Of a stretch of DNA of 64,000 nt, positions 36,307 to 45,785 are shown in pieces (position 1 is the first letter of the stretch; the number at the start of each line of letters is the position of its first letter). A model generated the notes under the pieces. It was not told the DNA's origin. It made no database searches and saw only the letters and a list, made by a program, of their open reading frames with translations. The position numbers were made by a program, and so were the translations under genes. Origin of the DNA: Albidovulum sediminicola. GTDB lineage: Bacteria; Pseudomonadota; Alphaproteobacteria; Rhodobacterales; Rhodobacteraceae. The stretch covers positions 62,001 to 126,000 of the forward strand of contig NZ_JAOWLA010000013.1 in assembly GCF_025751575.1 (NCBI RefSeq). The letters are read 5' to 3'.

Positions 36307-38226
36307 ATGTCACTGGGAAATAGGACCGGGATATCGAGACGGGGGCTTCTGGGCGCGACGGCCGGGGGTGCTCTGACCGGGGCCATCGGGGGGCGCGTCG
36401 CGCTGACCGGGGGCGTCCTTGGTGCGGCCACCCTGGCCGGCGCCAGCGCCGTGAGCGCCTCCGAGGCCGCCAATGTCGCGCCGGGCCAGCTGGACGAGTA
36501 CTACGGCTTCTGGTCCTCGGGTCAGACGGGCGAGATGCGCATCCTCGGCATCCCATCGATGCGCGAACTGATGCGCGTGCCGGTGTTCAACATCTGTTCC
36601 GCGACCGGCTGGGGCATCACCAACGAGTCGCGGAAGATCCTGACCGAGGGTCTGACCGAGAAGACGAAGAAATACCTTGCCGCGAACGGTCTCGAATTCC
36701 CGCGGAACGGCGACCTGCACCACGTTCACATGTCCTTCACCGAGGGCAAGTACGACGGCCGCTTCCTGTTCATGAACGACAAGGCCAATACCCGCGTGGC
36801 CCGCGTGCGCGGCGACGTGATGAAATGCGACAAGATCATCGAGATCCCGAACGCCAAGGGCATCCACGGTCTGCGTCCGCAGAAATGGCCGCGCACCAAC
36901 TATGTCTTCGCCAACGGCGAGGATGAGGTGCCGATGGTCAACGACGGCCAGATCCTCGACGATCCGTCGCAGTATGTGAACTTCTACACCGCGATCAACG
37001 CCGACGACATGACCATCGCCTGGCAGGTCATGGTAAGCGGAAACCTCGACAACACCGACGCAGACTATGAGGGCAAATACGCCTTCTCCACCTCCTACAA
37101 CTCCGAGATGGGGATGAACCTGGCCGACATGACCTCTGCCGAGATGGACCACGTCGTGGTCTACAACATCGCGGAGATCGAGAAGGGCATCGAGGCCGGG
37201 GACTACCAGGAACTGAACGGCGTCAAGGTGATCGACGGCCGCAAGGGCAGCGATAAGAACTACACCCGCTACGTGCCGGTTCCCAACAACCCGCACGGCT
37301 GCAACATGGCGCCCGACAAGGTGCACCTGTGCATCGGCGGCAAGCTGTCGCCGACCGTGTCGATCATCGACGTGCGCAAGCTCGACGACGTGTTCTACAA
37401 CGGCGCCGATCCGCGTTCCGCGGTCGTGGCCGAACCGGAACTGGGCCTCGGGCCCCTACACACCTGCTTCGACGGCCAGGGCAACGCCTACACCACGCTC
37501 TTCCTCGACAGCCAGGTCGTGAAGTGGAACATCGACAAGGCCATCGCGGGCGAGGACCCCATCCTGTCCAAGACCGACGTGCACTACCAGCCGGGCCACA
37601 ACTCGACCGCCGAGGGCGAGACGCTGGACGCGGCGGCGAAGTACTACATCTCGATGAACAAGTTCTCGAAGGACCGCTTCCTCAACGTCGGCCCCCTGAA
37701 GCCCGAGAACGAACAGCTGTTCGTGATCGAGGGCGACAAGCTGACGCTGGTGCATGACGGCCCGACCTTCGCCGAGCCGCACGACTCGATCCTGGTGCAT
37801 GCCTCCAAGGTCAACCCGGTGAGCGTGTGGAACCGCCAGGACCCGATGTGGGCCGATGCGCGCAAGCAGGCCGAGGCGGATGGTGTCGATCTGGACGATT
37901 GGCAGGACACGGTGATCCGCGACGGCGACAAGGTCCGGGTCTATATCTCCAGCCAGGCGCCTGAGTTCGCGCTGCAGAGCTTCACGGTGAAAGAAGGGGA
38001 CGAGGTGACGGTCTATGTCACCAACCTCGATGACATCGATGACCTGACCCACGGATTCACCATGGGCAACCATGGCGTGGCGATGGAGGTCGGGCCTCAG
38101 GCGACAAGTTCGGTCACCTTCATCGCCGGTCAGCCGGGTGTATACTGGTACTATTGCCAGTGGTTCTGCCACGCGCTGCACATGGAGATGCGCGGCCGGA
38201 TGTTCGTGGAGCCGAAAGCGAGCTGA
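36307..38226 (+). CDS. nosZ: nitrous oxide reductase, clade I (Tat-dependent)
   Basis: The 639-residue protein begins with a twin-arginine signal ([12 protein letters not shown]), the mark of clade I NosZ. The seven-bladed propeller supplies the CuZ histidines, seen in [38 protein letters not shown] and [11 protein letters not shown]. The C-terminal cupredoxin domain holds CuA, with the ligands in [20 protein letters not shown] (two Cys, two His, Met). It reduces N2O to N2 in the periplasm. A GAAAGGAAAG ribosome site lies before the ATG. All copper ligands I can check are present. Confidence 0.98.
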   Translation: MSLGNRTGISRRGLLGATAGGALTGAIGGRVALTGGVLGAATLAGASAVSASEAANVAPGQLDEYYGFWSSGQTGEMRILGIPSMRELMRVPVFNICSATGWGITNESRKILTEGLTEKTKKYLAANGLEFPRNGDLHHVHMSFTEGKYDGRFLFMNDKANTRVARVRGDVMKCDKIIEIPNAKGIHGLRPQKWPRTNYVFANGEDEVPMVNDGQILDDPSQYVNFYTAINADDMTIAWQVMVSGNLDNTDADYEGKYAFSTSYNSEMGMNLADMTSAEMDHVVVYNIAEIEKGIEAGDYQELNGVKVIDGRKGSDKNYTRYVPVPNNPHGCNMAPDKVHLCIGGKLSPTVSIIDVRKLDDVFYNGADPRSAVVAEPELGLGPLHTCFDGQGNAYTTLFLDSQVVKWNIDKAIAGEDPILSKTDVHYQPGHNSTAEGETLDAAAKYYISMNKFSKDRFLNVGPLKPENEQLFVIEGDKLTLVHDGPTFAEPHDSILVHASKVNPVSVWNRQDPMWADARKQAEADGVDLDDWQDTVIRDGDKVRVYISSQAPEFALQSFTVKEGDEVTVYVTNLDDIDDLTHGFTMGNHGVAMEVGPQATSSVTFIAGQPGVYWYYCQWFCHALHMEMRGRMFVEPKAS

Positions 38227-38228
38227 TC

Positions 38229-39557
38229 ATGTCGAAGTGCCTGCTCTCCGTCCTGATGCTGCTGGCCGCGCCCCTCTGGGCCGCGGAGGTGCAGGTCATG
38301 CCGGGCGCGGGCACGTTGCAGACCGCCATCGCCGGGGCCAACCCCGGCGATGTGCTGATCCTCGGCGACGGGGCCTATGAGGGCCCCGTCGTCATCGACC
38401 GCCCGCTGACCCTGACCGGACCGGCCGACGCCGTCGTCAACGGAATGGGGCAGGGCACGGTGATCACCGTCGCCGCCGCCGATGTCGTCGTGCGGGGTAT
38501 TTCAGTCACCGGATCCGGCAGAAAGAACGCCGATCTAGACGCCGGCATCAAGATCGTGAAAGGCGCCGACCGGGCGCTGATCGAGGGCAATGCGATCTTC
38601 GGCAACCTGCACGGGGTGGATGTTCATGGCGGCATCGACGGTGTCGTGCGCGGCAATACGATCACCGGCCTCCGGCTCGACCGCATGAACGACCGCGGCA
38701 ATGGGGTCTATATCTGGAACGCCCCCGGAACGGTCATCGAGGACAACGACATCCGTTATGGCCGCGACGGGATCTTCTCCAACACCTCTAGCAAGGGGAT
38801 CTACCGCAACAACCTGTTCCGCGATCTGCGTTTCGCTGTGCATTACATGTACACGCACAACAGCGAGATCTCCGGCAACGTCTCGATCGGAAATCACCTT
38901 GGCTACGCGATCATGTATTCCAATCGGGTCGTGGTGAAGGACAACCTGTCGCTTGGTGACCGCGAACATGGCGTGATGCTGAACTATGCCAACAATGCCG
39001 ATGTCAGCGGCAATCTGGTCCGGGGTGGCACGAAGAAGTGCCTGTTCATCTACAACGCCCACAAGAACCTGATCTACGACAACCGCTTCGAGCGCTGCGG
39101 CATCGGCATCCATTTCACCGCAGGATCGGAGCGCAACGTTCTGACTGGAAACACTTTCGCGGCGAACCGCGAGCAGGTGAAATACGTCGGAACCAAGCAG
39201 GTCGAATGGAGCTTCGAGGGGCGCGGCAACTACTGGTCGGACCATCCGGCCTTCGACCTGAACGGCGACGGCATCGCCGATGCGGTCTTCCGTCCGAACG
39301 ACCTCATGGACCATATCCTGTGGTCGCAACCCGCTGCCGCGCTCCTGACCGGCTCGCCGGCCGTGCAGCTCGTCCGGTGGAGCCAGAAGAGCTTTCCGGC
39401 GACGCTGCCCGGCGGGGTTCTCGATTCACATCCACTGATGGCCGCACGGGCCATCCCCGTCCCGCCCGCGATCGAGGCCATGGAGGCCGAGGTCGCGGGG
39501 CGCTGGGCGGAAGGAAACCAAGATGACACCGACGCTGAAGATTTCGCAACTCACTAA
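38229..39557 (+). CDS. nosD: NosD, periplasmic copper-centre maturation protein
   Basis: The 442-residue protein has a Sec signal peptide (cleavage around ALWAAE) and a right-handed beta-helix of CASH/NosD repeats. The repeats recur as NxI/F with G residues, for example GNAIFGNLHGVDVHGG, GNTITGLRLDRMNDRGNGV, RNNLFRDLRFAVHYMYTH. With the NosFY ABC transporter it is required for CuZ assembly in NosZ. It starts two bases after the nosZ stop and overlaps nosF by 35 bp. Confidence 0.95.
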   Translation: MSKCLLSVLMLLAAPLWAAEVQVMPGAGTLQTAIAGANPGDVLILGDGAYEGPVVIDRPLTLTGPADAVVNGMGQGTVITVAAADVVVRGISVTGSGRKNADLDAGIKIVKGADRALIEGNAIFGNLHGVDVHGGIDGVVRGNTITGLRLDRMNDRGNGVYIWNAPGTVIEDNDIRYGRDGIFSNTSSKGIYRNNLFRDLRFAVHYMYTHNSEISGNVSIGNHLGYAIMYSNRVVVKDNLSLGDREHGVMLNYANNADVSGNLVRGGTKKCLFIYNAHKNLIYDNRFERCGIGIHFTAGSERNVLTGNTFAANREQVKYVGTKQVEWSFEGRGNYWSDHPAFDLNGDGIADAVFRPNDLMDHILWSQPAAALLTGSPAVQLVRWSQKSFPATLPGGVLDSHPLMAARAIPVPPAIEAMEAEVAGRWAEGNQDDTDAEDFATH

Positions 39558-40419
39558 GACCTACGCCGGGTTCAAGGCGCTCGACGCGGTGTCCCTGACC
39601 GTCGAGCCGGGTAGCCGCGTGGCATTGCTTGGCCATAACGGCGCAGGCAAGTCGACGATGATGAAGATCGTCCTTGGCCTGATCCCCTTCGATTCCGGTT
39701 CCGTCACGGTCTGCGGCGCGGCGCCCGGTTCCGCCGCGGCACGGGCGCAGGTGGCCTATCTGCCGGAAAACGCGGCCTTCCACCCGGCGCTGACCGGCGA
39801 GGAACAGATCGCGTACTTCCTGTCGCTGCGGGGCGAAGACCCCAAGCGCGCGCGCGACCTTCTGGACCGTGTGGGCCTGCATGCTGCCGCACGGCGCCGG
39901 ATCGGGACCTATTCCAAGGGCATGCGCCAGCGTGTCGGGCTTGCCCAGGCGCTGATCGGCAAGCCACGGCTCCTGGTGCTGGACGAGCCGACTTCGGGCC
40001 TGGACCCGGTCTCGCGCCGCGACTTCTACGCGCTTCTTGACGGGCTCGCCTCCGAAGGCGCGGCGGTTCTGCTCTCCTCGCACGCGCTGACCGAGGTCGA
40101 GGCGCGGACCGATCGCATCGTCATCCTGTCGCAGGGCCACATGGTTGCCACGGGAACGCTGGGTGACCTGCGCCGCACCGCCGCCCTGCCCGTCACCATG
40201 CATGTGACTGCCCGGAACGGTTATGCCTCCGAGATCGCCGAGGCTCTGCCCGGTGCGATCCGTGTCGGCGCCGATCTGCGGCTGTCCTGCGCGCAGGAAA
40301 ACAAGCTCGGCATCCTCGCCCGTGTCGCGGACCTGGGGGAAAAGGTGGCCGACATCGAGGTCGTGCCACCGAGCCTCGAGGACATCTACAGCCATTTCAG
40401 CCGGAGGGACGGGCAATGA
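39523..40419 (+). CDS. nosF: NosF, ABC ATPase for NosZ maturation
   Basis: The 298-residue ATPase has Walker A GHNGAGKST (about residues 36-44), a Q-loop (VAYLPENAAFHPALTG), the signature TYSKGMRQRVGLAQA, Walker B LLVLDEPTSGLDPV and an H-loop SSHALTEVEAR. The C-terminal extension interacts with NosD/NosY in the family. Its start lies 35 bp inside the end of nosD, with GGAAGGAAACC as ribosome site. Confidence 0.95.
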   Translation: MTPTLKISQLTKTYAGFKALDAVSLTVEPGSRVALLGHNGAGKSTMMKIVLGLIPFDSGSVTVCGAAPGSAAARAQVAYLPENAAFHPALTGEEQIAYFLSLRGEDPKRARDLLDRVGLHAAARRRIGTYSKGMRQRVGLAQALIGKPRLLVLDEPTSGLDPVSRRDFYALLDGLASEGAAVLLSSHALTEVEARTDRIVILSQGHMVATGTLGDLRRTAALPVTMHVTARNGYASEIAEALPGAIRVGADLRLSCAQENKLGILARVADLGEKVADIEVVPPSLEDIYSHFSRRDGQ

Positions 40420-41237
40420 ACCGCATCCTCGCCACCGCCGCGATGGAGTTTCGCATCGCGCTGCGCAACCGCTGGGTCGCGATCTCCATTGGCCTGATGG
40501 CGGTGTTCGCGCTGGTCCTTTCCGCTGCCGGCTCCGCGCCGACCGGCGGCCTTGGCATTGACCGGCTGTCGGTGACGGTGGCCTCGCTGACCTCGCTCGG
40601 GGTCTACCTGGTGCCGCTCGTGGCGCTTCTGATGTCCTTCGATGCCATCGCCGGAGAGGTCGAGCGCGGCACGCTGCCGCTCTTGCTGACCTATCCGGGC
40701 GCGCGGGTGGAGATCCTGCTGGGCAAGCTCGTCGCGCATCTTGGCGTTCTGGCGCTGGCGGTGGTCGCGGGCTACGGGCTGGCCGCCGTCGCGGCCTTCT
40801 GGGTCGATCCGGCCTCCGCCTCTGGCCTGCCGTCGCTTTTGCGCCTGACCTGGACCTCGCTGCTGCTGGGCGCCACCTTCCTTGGGGCAGGCTATGCGCT
40901 TTCGTCCCTTGCCCGCCGCCCCTCGGGCGCCGCGGGCCTTGCGATCGGGCTCTGGCTGGGTGCTGTCGTGCTCTATGACCTTGGGCTCCTTGCGGCCGTG
41001 GTGAGCGACGATGGCGGCTGGTTCACCACCGATCTTTTCCCGTTGGCGCTGCTGGCGAACCCGGCGGACGCCTTCCGCCTTTACAACCTCGCCGCGTCCG
41101 AGGCCGCCGCGGCCGCCGCCGGAGTGGCCGGCGCGGCAAAGGCCATCCCGCTTTGGCAATCGGCACTGTCGGTCATCGCCTGGCCGCTCCTCTCCCTCAC
41201 TCTGGCCGCGACCGCTTTTCGCAAGGTGACCCCATGA
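40416..41237 (+). CDS. nosY: NosY, ABC permease for NosZ maturation
   Basis: The 273-residue protein is mostly hydrophobic with about six membrane segments, including the long N-terminal helix (NRWVAISIGLMAVFALVLSA) and the final one near the C-terminus. It has the FDAIAGEVERGTLPLLLTYPG sequence typical of ABC-2 permeases, where the coupling helix sits between TM2 and TM3. It is coupled to nosF by an ATGA overlap and to nosL by a 4-bp overlap. It forms the NosDFY complex with its neighbours. Confidence 0.93.
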   Translation: MNRILATAAMEFRIALRNRWVAISIGLMAVFALVLSAAGSAPTGGLGIDRLSVTVASLTSLGVYLVPLVALLMSFDAIAGEVERGTLPLLLTYPGARVEILLGKLVAHLGVLALAVVAGYGLAAVAAFWVDPASASGLPSLLRLTWTSLLLGATFLGAGYALSSLARRPSGAAGLAIGLWLGAVVLYDLGLLAAVVSDDGGWFTTDLFPLALLANPADAFRLYNLAASEAAAAAAGVAGAAKAIPLWQSALSVIAWPLLSLTLAATAFRKVTP

Positions 41238-41800
41238 AACGTGCGCTTCTTTTCGCCCTGCTCCTGACCGCCGCCTGCAAGGAGGAAGCCCAGGATCTTT
41301 CCCCCGTCGCGCTGAGCGAAACCGCCGTCGGCCATTACTGCCAGATGAATGTCCTGGAACACCCCGGCCCCAAGGCGCAGGTTCATCTTGAGGGCTTCCC
41401 CGGCAAGCCGCTTTTCTTCAGCCAGGTGCGCGATGCCGTGGCTTACGCCCGGCTGCCTGAACAGGACGGCGTGATCCTCGCGATCTATGTGAACGACATG
41501 GGCGCGGCCGGTGCGACCTGGGAGGAGCCGGGCGCGACGAACTGGATCGCGGCGGCAAGCGCCCACTACGTCGTCGGGGCCGAGGTCGAGGGCGGCATGG
41601 GCGCACCGGAGCTCGTGCCCTTTGCCGATGCCGCCGCCGCCGCCGCTTTCGCGGACGCGCGTGGCGGGAACGTCATGGACCTGTCTGCCGTGCCGGACAG
41701 TGCCGTGATCGCGCCGGTCGCTCATGAGGACCACGATGCCGGGCACGACGCAGAGTTCGATGCGCGCCTCAAGGCCCTGTCTCAGAAGATCGAGGGGTGA
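41234..41800 (+). CDS. nosL: NosL, copper chaperone lipoprotein
   Basis: The 188-residue protein starts with a lipoprotein signal ending in LLTAAC (Cys15). The motif YCQMNVLEHPGPKAQVHLEG holds the Cys-x-Met copper site typical of NosL. The C-terminal tail is His/Asp-rich (HEDHDAGHDAEFD), which is not universal and may add metal binding. NosL delivers Cu(I) to apo-NosZ on the outer face of the membrane system. The gene overlaps nosY by 4 bp and is followed 4 bases later by nosX. Confidence 0.93.
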   Translation: MKRALLFALLLTAACKEEAQDLSPVALSETAVGHYCQMNVLEHPGPKAQVHLEGFPGKPLFFSQVRDAVAYARLPEQDGVILAIYVNDMGAAGATWEEPGATNWIAAASAHYVVGAEVEGGMGAPELVPFADAAAAAAFADARGGNVMDLSAVPDSAVIAPVAHEDHDAGHDAEFDARLKALSQKIEG

Positions 41801-41804
41801 CCCA

Positions 41805-42719
41805 ATGCTGAACCGCCGCCGCTTCCTGACCATTTCCGCCGCGAGCCTGGCGATGGCCTCCCCCGTGCGCTCGGGCGCGGCGGGGGTCTACACCTGGTCG
41901 GGCATCGCGCTCGGCGCGCGCGCCACGATCCGGATCGCCCATCCCGACGCGGCCGCGATCTGCGCCCGCGCCGCAGCCGAGATCGACCGGCTTGAGGATG
42001 TCTTCAGCCTTTACCGGGTGGACAGCGCGCTGATGCGCCTGAATGCCGCCGGACAGATCGACGCCCCGCCGCCAGAGCTTCTCGAATGCCTCACGATCGC
42101 GGGCGCGGTGCACCGGGCAACGGGCGGGCTTTTCGACCCCACGGTGCAGCCGCTCTGGGCGCTCTGGGCCGAACGCTCCGTCGCCGGGGGGCGGCCTGCC
42201 GCCGAGGACCTGGCGGCCGTGCGCGCCATTGGCGGCTGGTCCGACCTGCGGCTTGACGCCGCGCAGGTCGCGGTCCTGCCGGGGATGGCGCTGACCCTGA
42301 ATGGTATCGCCCAGGGTTACATCGCCGACCGCGTCGCGACGCTGCTTGAGGCGGAAGGGCTTTCGGATGTGCTCATCGACACTGGCGAATTTCGCGCCAT
42401 CGGCGGCCATCCCGAGGGCGGCGACTGGCCGGTCCGGCTGGCCGAGGGCGGGGCGGTGAACCTGCGCAGCCGTGCGTTGGCGACCTCGGCGCCGCTGGGC
42501 ACGGTGTTCGATGCGGAGGGGCAGGCGGGGCATATCCTCGATCCCCGGGCCGGACTGCCCGCCGCGGCGAAATGGCGAGCCGTCTCTATCTCCGCCCCGT
42601 CTGCGGCGCTGGCTGACGCGCTCTCGACCGCCGCCTGCATGGCAAGCGATGTAGACGAGATCGCCGGCTGGCTTTCCCGCTTCGAAGACGCCCGCTGCGA
42701 GGCCGCCGTTCCCGTCTGA
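41805..42719 (+). CDS. nosX: NosX, periplasmic FMN transferase (ApbE family) for NosR
   Basis: The 304-residue protein has a twin-arginine-like signal (NRRRFLTISAASLAM). ApbE motifs follow: YTWSGIALGARATIRI, VFSLYRVDSALMRLN, and the central Mg/FMN region LTLNGIAQGYIADRVATLLEAEG (quoted in part) with DTGEFRAIGGHPEG. NosX flavinylates NosR at its Ser/Thr site. It is the last gene of the nos operon; the convergent cyclo-ligase operon lies about 100 bases downstream. Confidence 0.93.
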   Translation: MLNRRRFLTISAASLAMASPVRSGAAGVYTWSGIALGARATIRIAHPDAAAICARAAAEIDRLEDVFSLYRVDSALMRLNAAGQIDAPPPELLECLTIAGAVHRATGGLFDPTVQPLWALWAERSVAGGRPAAEDLAAVRAIGGWSDLRLDAAQVAVLPGMALTLNGIAQGYIADRVATLLEAEGLSDVLIDTGEFRAIGGHPEGGDWPVRLAEGGAVNLRSRALATSAPLGTVFDAEGQAGHILDPRAGLPAAAKWRAVSISAPSAALADALSTAACMASDVDEIAGWLSRFEDARCEAAVPV

Positions 42720-42822
42720 GCAAGGCGGGTCAGTTCAGCGTCGTGATCGCATGTGGCCAGTTTCGGGCCGTCCAGCGCCGCCTCGCGCCCGGGGCGCATC
42801 CAGGCCTGCCGGCACCGCCGCG

Positions 42823-43521
42823 CTAAGTGTCGCCCTGCGCTCCCGCCTCCGTCACGATCAGATCGAGCGGGATGTCATGGGGCTGCGGAAAGATGGTCGT
42901 GAGGCGGGCGGCGTCGAAGCCGATCCCGATCACGAAGGGGCGCGGCTTCAGCGCCGCGAGCGTCCGGTCGAAATATCCCCCGCCATAGCCGAGGCGATAG
43001 CGATCGGCGGTCCAGCCGACGAGCGGGGCAAGCGCGATCTCGGGTGTGACGATGGGGGCGTCCGGGGGCGGGACCGGGATGTTCCAGTCGCCGCGCACCA
43101 TGCGCGTCGCGGTGGTCCAGCGGCGGAAGGTTAGCGGCGCGGCCTTGGTCTCGACCAGCGGCAGGGCGACGATCACGCCGGCCTCGTCAAGTTCCGCCAT
43201 CAGCGGGCGCAGGTCCGGCTCGCCCTTGATCGGCCAGTAGGCGGAAAAGACCCGGTCGCGCGCGCCGCCGAAGCGATCGTTCAGCACCTGCCGAAGGTGT
43301 CCGGCCAATGCCTCGCCAACCGCCTTGCGTTCCTCGACCGAGAGCGCCATGCGCGCGTCGCGCAGGCGGGCGCGTTCGGCCTTGCGCCAGCGCGCGACAT
43401 CGCGGGCCTGTTCGGGATCGACCGCCAGCGGGTCGAAATAGTCCGGCGCGACTTCGGCGGCGTAGCAGGGGGGCGAGGCATAGCGGCCCTGGCTGCGGAT
43501 GCTCTTGGGGTCGCCGCTCAT
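42823..43521 (-). CDS. 5-formyltetrahydrofolate cyclo-ligase
   Basis: The 232-residue protein has the 5-FCL signatures FSAYWPIKGEPDLRPLM, the ATP-binding RLGYGGGYFDRTLA and the C-terminal PQPHDIPLDLIVTE. The enzyme converts 5-formyl-THF to methenyl-THF using ATP. About 45 residues precede the normal start (SIRSQGRYASPPCYAAEVAPD), an extension that looks native. It is the last gene of the six-gene operon that begins with the truncated globin and overlaps the nitronate monooxygenase gene by 4 bp. A folate gene at the end of a nitrosative-stress operon is unusual. Confidence 0.85.
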   Translation of the reverse strand: MSGDPKSIRSQGRYASPPCYAAEVAPDYFDPLAVDPEQARDVARWRKAERARLRDARMALSVEERKAVGEALAGHLRQVLNDRFGGARDRVFSAYWPIKGEPDLRPLMAELDEAGVIVALPLVETKAAPLTFRRWTTATRMVRGDWNIPVPPPDAPIVTPEIALAPLVGWTADRYRLGYGGGYFDRTLAALKPRPFVIGIGFDAARLTTIFPQPHDIPLDLIVTEAGAQGDT

Positions 43522-44558
43522 GTTGCCGCCTCGACCCGGTCCTGCGCCGGGTTTGCCAAGATGTGCCTGGCCTGCGCCGCGATCTCGGCCAACCTTGTCG
43601 CGGCGGGGACGACTTTTCTGATCGCGCCCGCACCCTGACCGGCGAAAAGCGCCATCGCCTCCAGATCGCCGGTCGTCGTGCGTAGGGGTGAATCGGTGCT
43701 GAAGCGCAGGCGGGGCTGGTCGCCGTCCCAGGCAATCGCCTCGCGCGGGAGCGTCGCGGGGTCGTGCCCCAGATACTGGCCCTTCAGACCTTGGGTGACA
43801 CTGTTGCCGATCACCCGGACCGCAGCGCCGGCGGGCCAGTTCAGCACGAAGACATCGGTCAGGACCGTATCGTCGCCGGTCGCCTCGACCACACGCGCCT
43901 TGTGGTAGGGATGGGCGAAGGATTCCTCGGTGGCCAGGAACGCCGTCCCGCAGTGCACGCCGCTGGCCCCAATCGCGAGCGCTGCGGCAAGCCCCTCGCC
44001 CGTCGCGATCCCGCCGGAGACGACGACCGGCAGCCGCGTTCCCGCCAGGACCTGTTCGGCCAACGCAAAACCGGGGCTGCGTCCATGGACATGTCCGCCC
44101 GCCTCAATGCCCTGGGCGATGATCACATCCGCGCCGGCATCCTCGGCCATCCGCGCCGCGTCGAGCGTGCCGACCTGATGCAGCACGAGGGCTCCGGCCT
44201 GCTTCACGCGGTCGACGACATCGGGGATCACGTCCCAGAAAAAGCTGAAGGTTGAGACGCCCAGTTCAAGGCAGCGCGCGATCTGTGCATCCAGGAGCCG
44301 CCGTTCCGTTGCCGCCGGGATGACGTTGACGGCAAAGGGCCGTCCGGTCGCCGCCCGCATCGCCGTCACCTCCCGCGCGATCAGGTCCGGGTCTTCGCGC
44401 ACCATGCCCAGGATGCCGTAGCCCCCGGCATTGGCCACGGCAGCGGCCAGTTCCCACCGCGCAACGCCGCCCATGCCCGCCAGCAGTATGGGCAGGTCGC
44501 ATCCCAGCAGGTCGCACAGCGGCGTGTGCAGCGAAACCTCAAGCGGTTGTTCTGTCAT
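43518..44558 (-). CDS. nitronate monooxygenase-family flavoprotein
   Basis: The 346-residue protein has the FMN-dependent TIM barrel of NMO/2-nitropropane dioxygenases: PILLAGMGGVARWELAAAVANAGG, a phosphate-binding loop with SGGIATGEGLAAALAIGASGV, and QGIEAGGHVHGRSP, where the His is near the flavin. The start ATG lies 20 bp inside the upstream DUF488 gene. Members oxidise alkyl nitronates to aldehyde and nitrite, but many have other roles. Its place in an operon headed by a globin and facing nsrR suggests a role with nitro or nitroso compounds. That is inference. Confidence 0.82.
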   Translation of the reverse strand: MTEQPLEVSLHTPLCDLLGCDLPILLAGMGGVARWELAAAVANAGGYGILGMVREDPDLIAREVTAMRAATGRPFAVNVIPAATERRLLDAQIARCLELGVSTFSFFWDVIPDVVDRVKQAGALVLHQVGTLDAARMAEDAGADVIIAQGIEAGGHVHGRSPGFALAEQVLAGTRLPVVVSGGIATGEGLAAALAIGASGVHCGTAFLATEESFAHPYHKARVVEATGDDTVLTDVFVLNWPAGAAVRVIGNSVTQGLKGQYLGHDPATLPREAIAWDGDQPRLRFSTDSPLRTTTGDLEAMALFAGQGAGAIRKVVPAATRLAEIAAQARHILANPAQDRVEAAT

Positions 44559-44961
44559 GCTCGACCCCCTTCCGTTCAAGCCATCGGCAAAGGTAATCCC
44601 GAAGCGCGACGGCATTGTTCTGCTCCTCGTTTTTCGCGGCGTAGAGCAGCGTGACGACGTCGTCCTCGGCGTATCCGACGAGTTCGCGAACCAGGTCCTC
44701 CTTGGCCGCCAGCTCTGCCCCGTAGCGCGTTTCGAACTCCGCCCAGAGGTCAGGATGGTCGTGGAACCAGTGCCGCAAATCGCCGCTTGGCGCGATCTCC
44801 TTGTACCAGGAAAAGAGCCGGGCACGGTCCTTCGCCACGCCACGCGGCCAGAGCCGGTCAACCAGAATGCGCCTGCCGTCCGAGACCCGCGCCGCCCGGT
44901 AGACCCGCTTGACCCGGATGCGCCCGGCAGGGGTTTCGGCGACGGGCGGTCTCGGTGGCAT
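44539..44961 (-). CDS. DUF488-family protein
   Basis: The 140-residue protein shows the DUF488 pattern: IRVKRVYRAARVSDGRRILVDRLWPRGV (start), LRHWFHDHPDLWAEFETRY in the middle and VTLLYAAKNEEQNNAVALRDYL at the end. The LVDRLWPRGV and LLYAAKN blocks are the family hallmarks. The function of the family is unknown. Its ATG shares one base with the stop of the upstream AhpD-like gene (TGATG), and its end overlaps the nitronate monooxygenase gene by 20 bp, so it is an integral operon member. Confidence 0.8.
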   Translation of the reverse strand: MPPRPPVAETPAGRIRVKRVYRAARVSDGRRILVDRLWPRGVAKDRARLFSWYKEIAPSGDLRHWFHDHPDLWAEFETRYGAELAAKEDLVRELVGYAEDDVVTLLYAAKNEEQNNAVALRDYLCRWLERKGVEHDRTTA

Positions 44962-45305
44962 CACGCTTCCCGTTTGTCGGTGCCGGGGATCAGCTCGACC
45001 GCCTTCAGCGCATGCGCCCAAGCGGCCCCCGCGCGCATTTCGGCGGCGACCCAAATCGCCTCCATGATTTGTTCGCCCGAGGCCCCTTCGCGTTGCGCGG
45101 CCTTCACATGGCCTTCGATGCACCACGGGCACTGGGTCACATGGGCGACCGCAACGGCGATCAGCTGCTTAGTTCGTGCATCAAGGGCGCCTTCGGCGAA
45201 AACGGCCTTGGAGAAGGCGCGGAACGCGTCCTCCGGACCCGGTGCGAGGGCGTGGCGCCGATCGACAAGCTCCCTCGTCGGCTTGGGAAGATGCAGATCA
45301 GCCAT
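44961..45305 (-). CDS. AhpD-like carboxymuconolactone decarboxylase-family protein
   Basis: The 114-residue protein contains the redox motif CPWCIEGHVKAA (CxxCxxxH) after the helix TKQLIAVAVAHVTQ, as in AhpD alkylhydroperoxidases. The C-terminal helix EQIMEAIWVAAEMRAGAA is also typical. The two cysteines and the histidine of the proton-relay site are all present, so thiol peroxidase or thiol-disulfide activity is plausible. It overlaps the hemerythrin gene by 8 bp and touches the DUF488 gene. Its substrate is unknown; peroxides or peroxynitrite would fit the operon. Confidence 0.82.
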   Translation of the reverse strand: MADLHLPKPTRELVDRRHALAPGPEDAFRAFSKAVFAEGALDARTKQLIAVAVAHVTQCPWCIEGHVKAAQREGASGEQIMEAIWVAAEMRAGAAWAHALKAVELIPGTDKREA

Positions 45306-45783
45306 GGCGCGCCACTCCGGTTTCGAATTGCGGGAACAACACCTCGTTCTCAAGGCGTATGTGCTCTTTGAGATCGTCAAGGAACGCCCTGGTTTCGGCG
45401 TAAAGACGGGTCCAGCTTGCGCAGGCACCCGCCGGCAGGGTCAGGCCGCTGGTCAGGCCCAGGATCTGTTCGACCTCTGCCGTGTGATCCTCATGATTGG
45501 CGCGCAGCGCCGCGATGGGGAGATCCAGGCCCGGTGCGGCCTTCCGCATGGCTGGGAACAGGATCAACTCGGCCATCTTCATGTGAACCTCCAGCGCGCC
45601 GATCATCTGACGCAGCAGGCCGGCCAGCCCCGCCGGAACCCCCGCGCGTCCGGCGTGAATGCTTTCGACCTCCTCCGACAGCGCGGCCAGCGCGGGCAGC
45701 CTGGCACGGTGCCTGGCGTGAAACTCGCCCTGGATGAAGCGGGTGAGGGCACCGGGGTCTTTAGGGGGTGTCGGGCGCGCCAT
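45298..45783 (-). CDS. RIC-like hemerythrin-domain protein (lacks the ScdA N-terminal domain)
   Basis: The 161-residue protein has the di-iron ligands of the RIC/YtfE/DnrN hemerythrin domain in order: FHARHR, HMKMAELILFP, NHEDHTAEV and HIRLENEVLFP. In RIC proteins these hold a di-iron site that helps to repair NO- or peroxide-damaged iron-sulfur clusters. The N-terminal ScdA domain with its CxxC motif is absent. The gene begins two bases after the globin stop codon, so expression is coupled. Confidence 0.82.
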   Translation of the reverse strand: MARPTPPKDPGALTRFIQGEFHARHRARLPALAALSEEVESIHAGRAGVPAGLAGLLRQMIGALEVHMKMAELILFPAMRKAAPGLDLPIAALRANHEDHTAEVEQILGLTSGLTLPAGACASWTRLYAETRAFLDDLKEHIRLENEVLFPQFETGVARHG

Positions 45784-45785
45784 CT

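Noticed and set aside
39523-39557. Overlap of nosD and nosF as a possible frameshift or error
   Set aside because: A 35-base overlap with a good ribosome site before the nosF ATG is compatible with translational coupling, and both proteins are full length.
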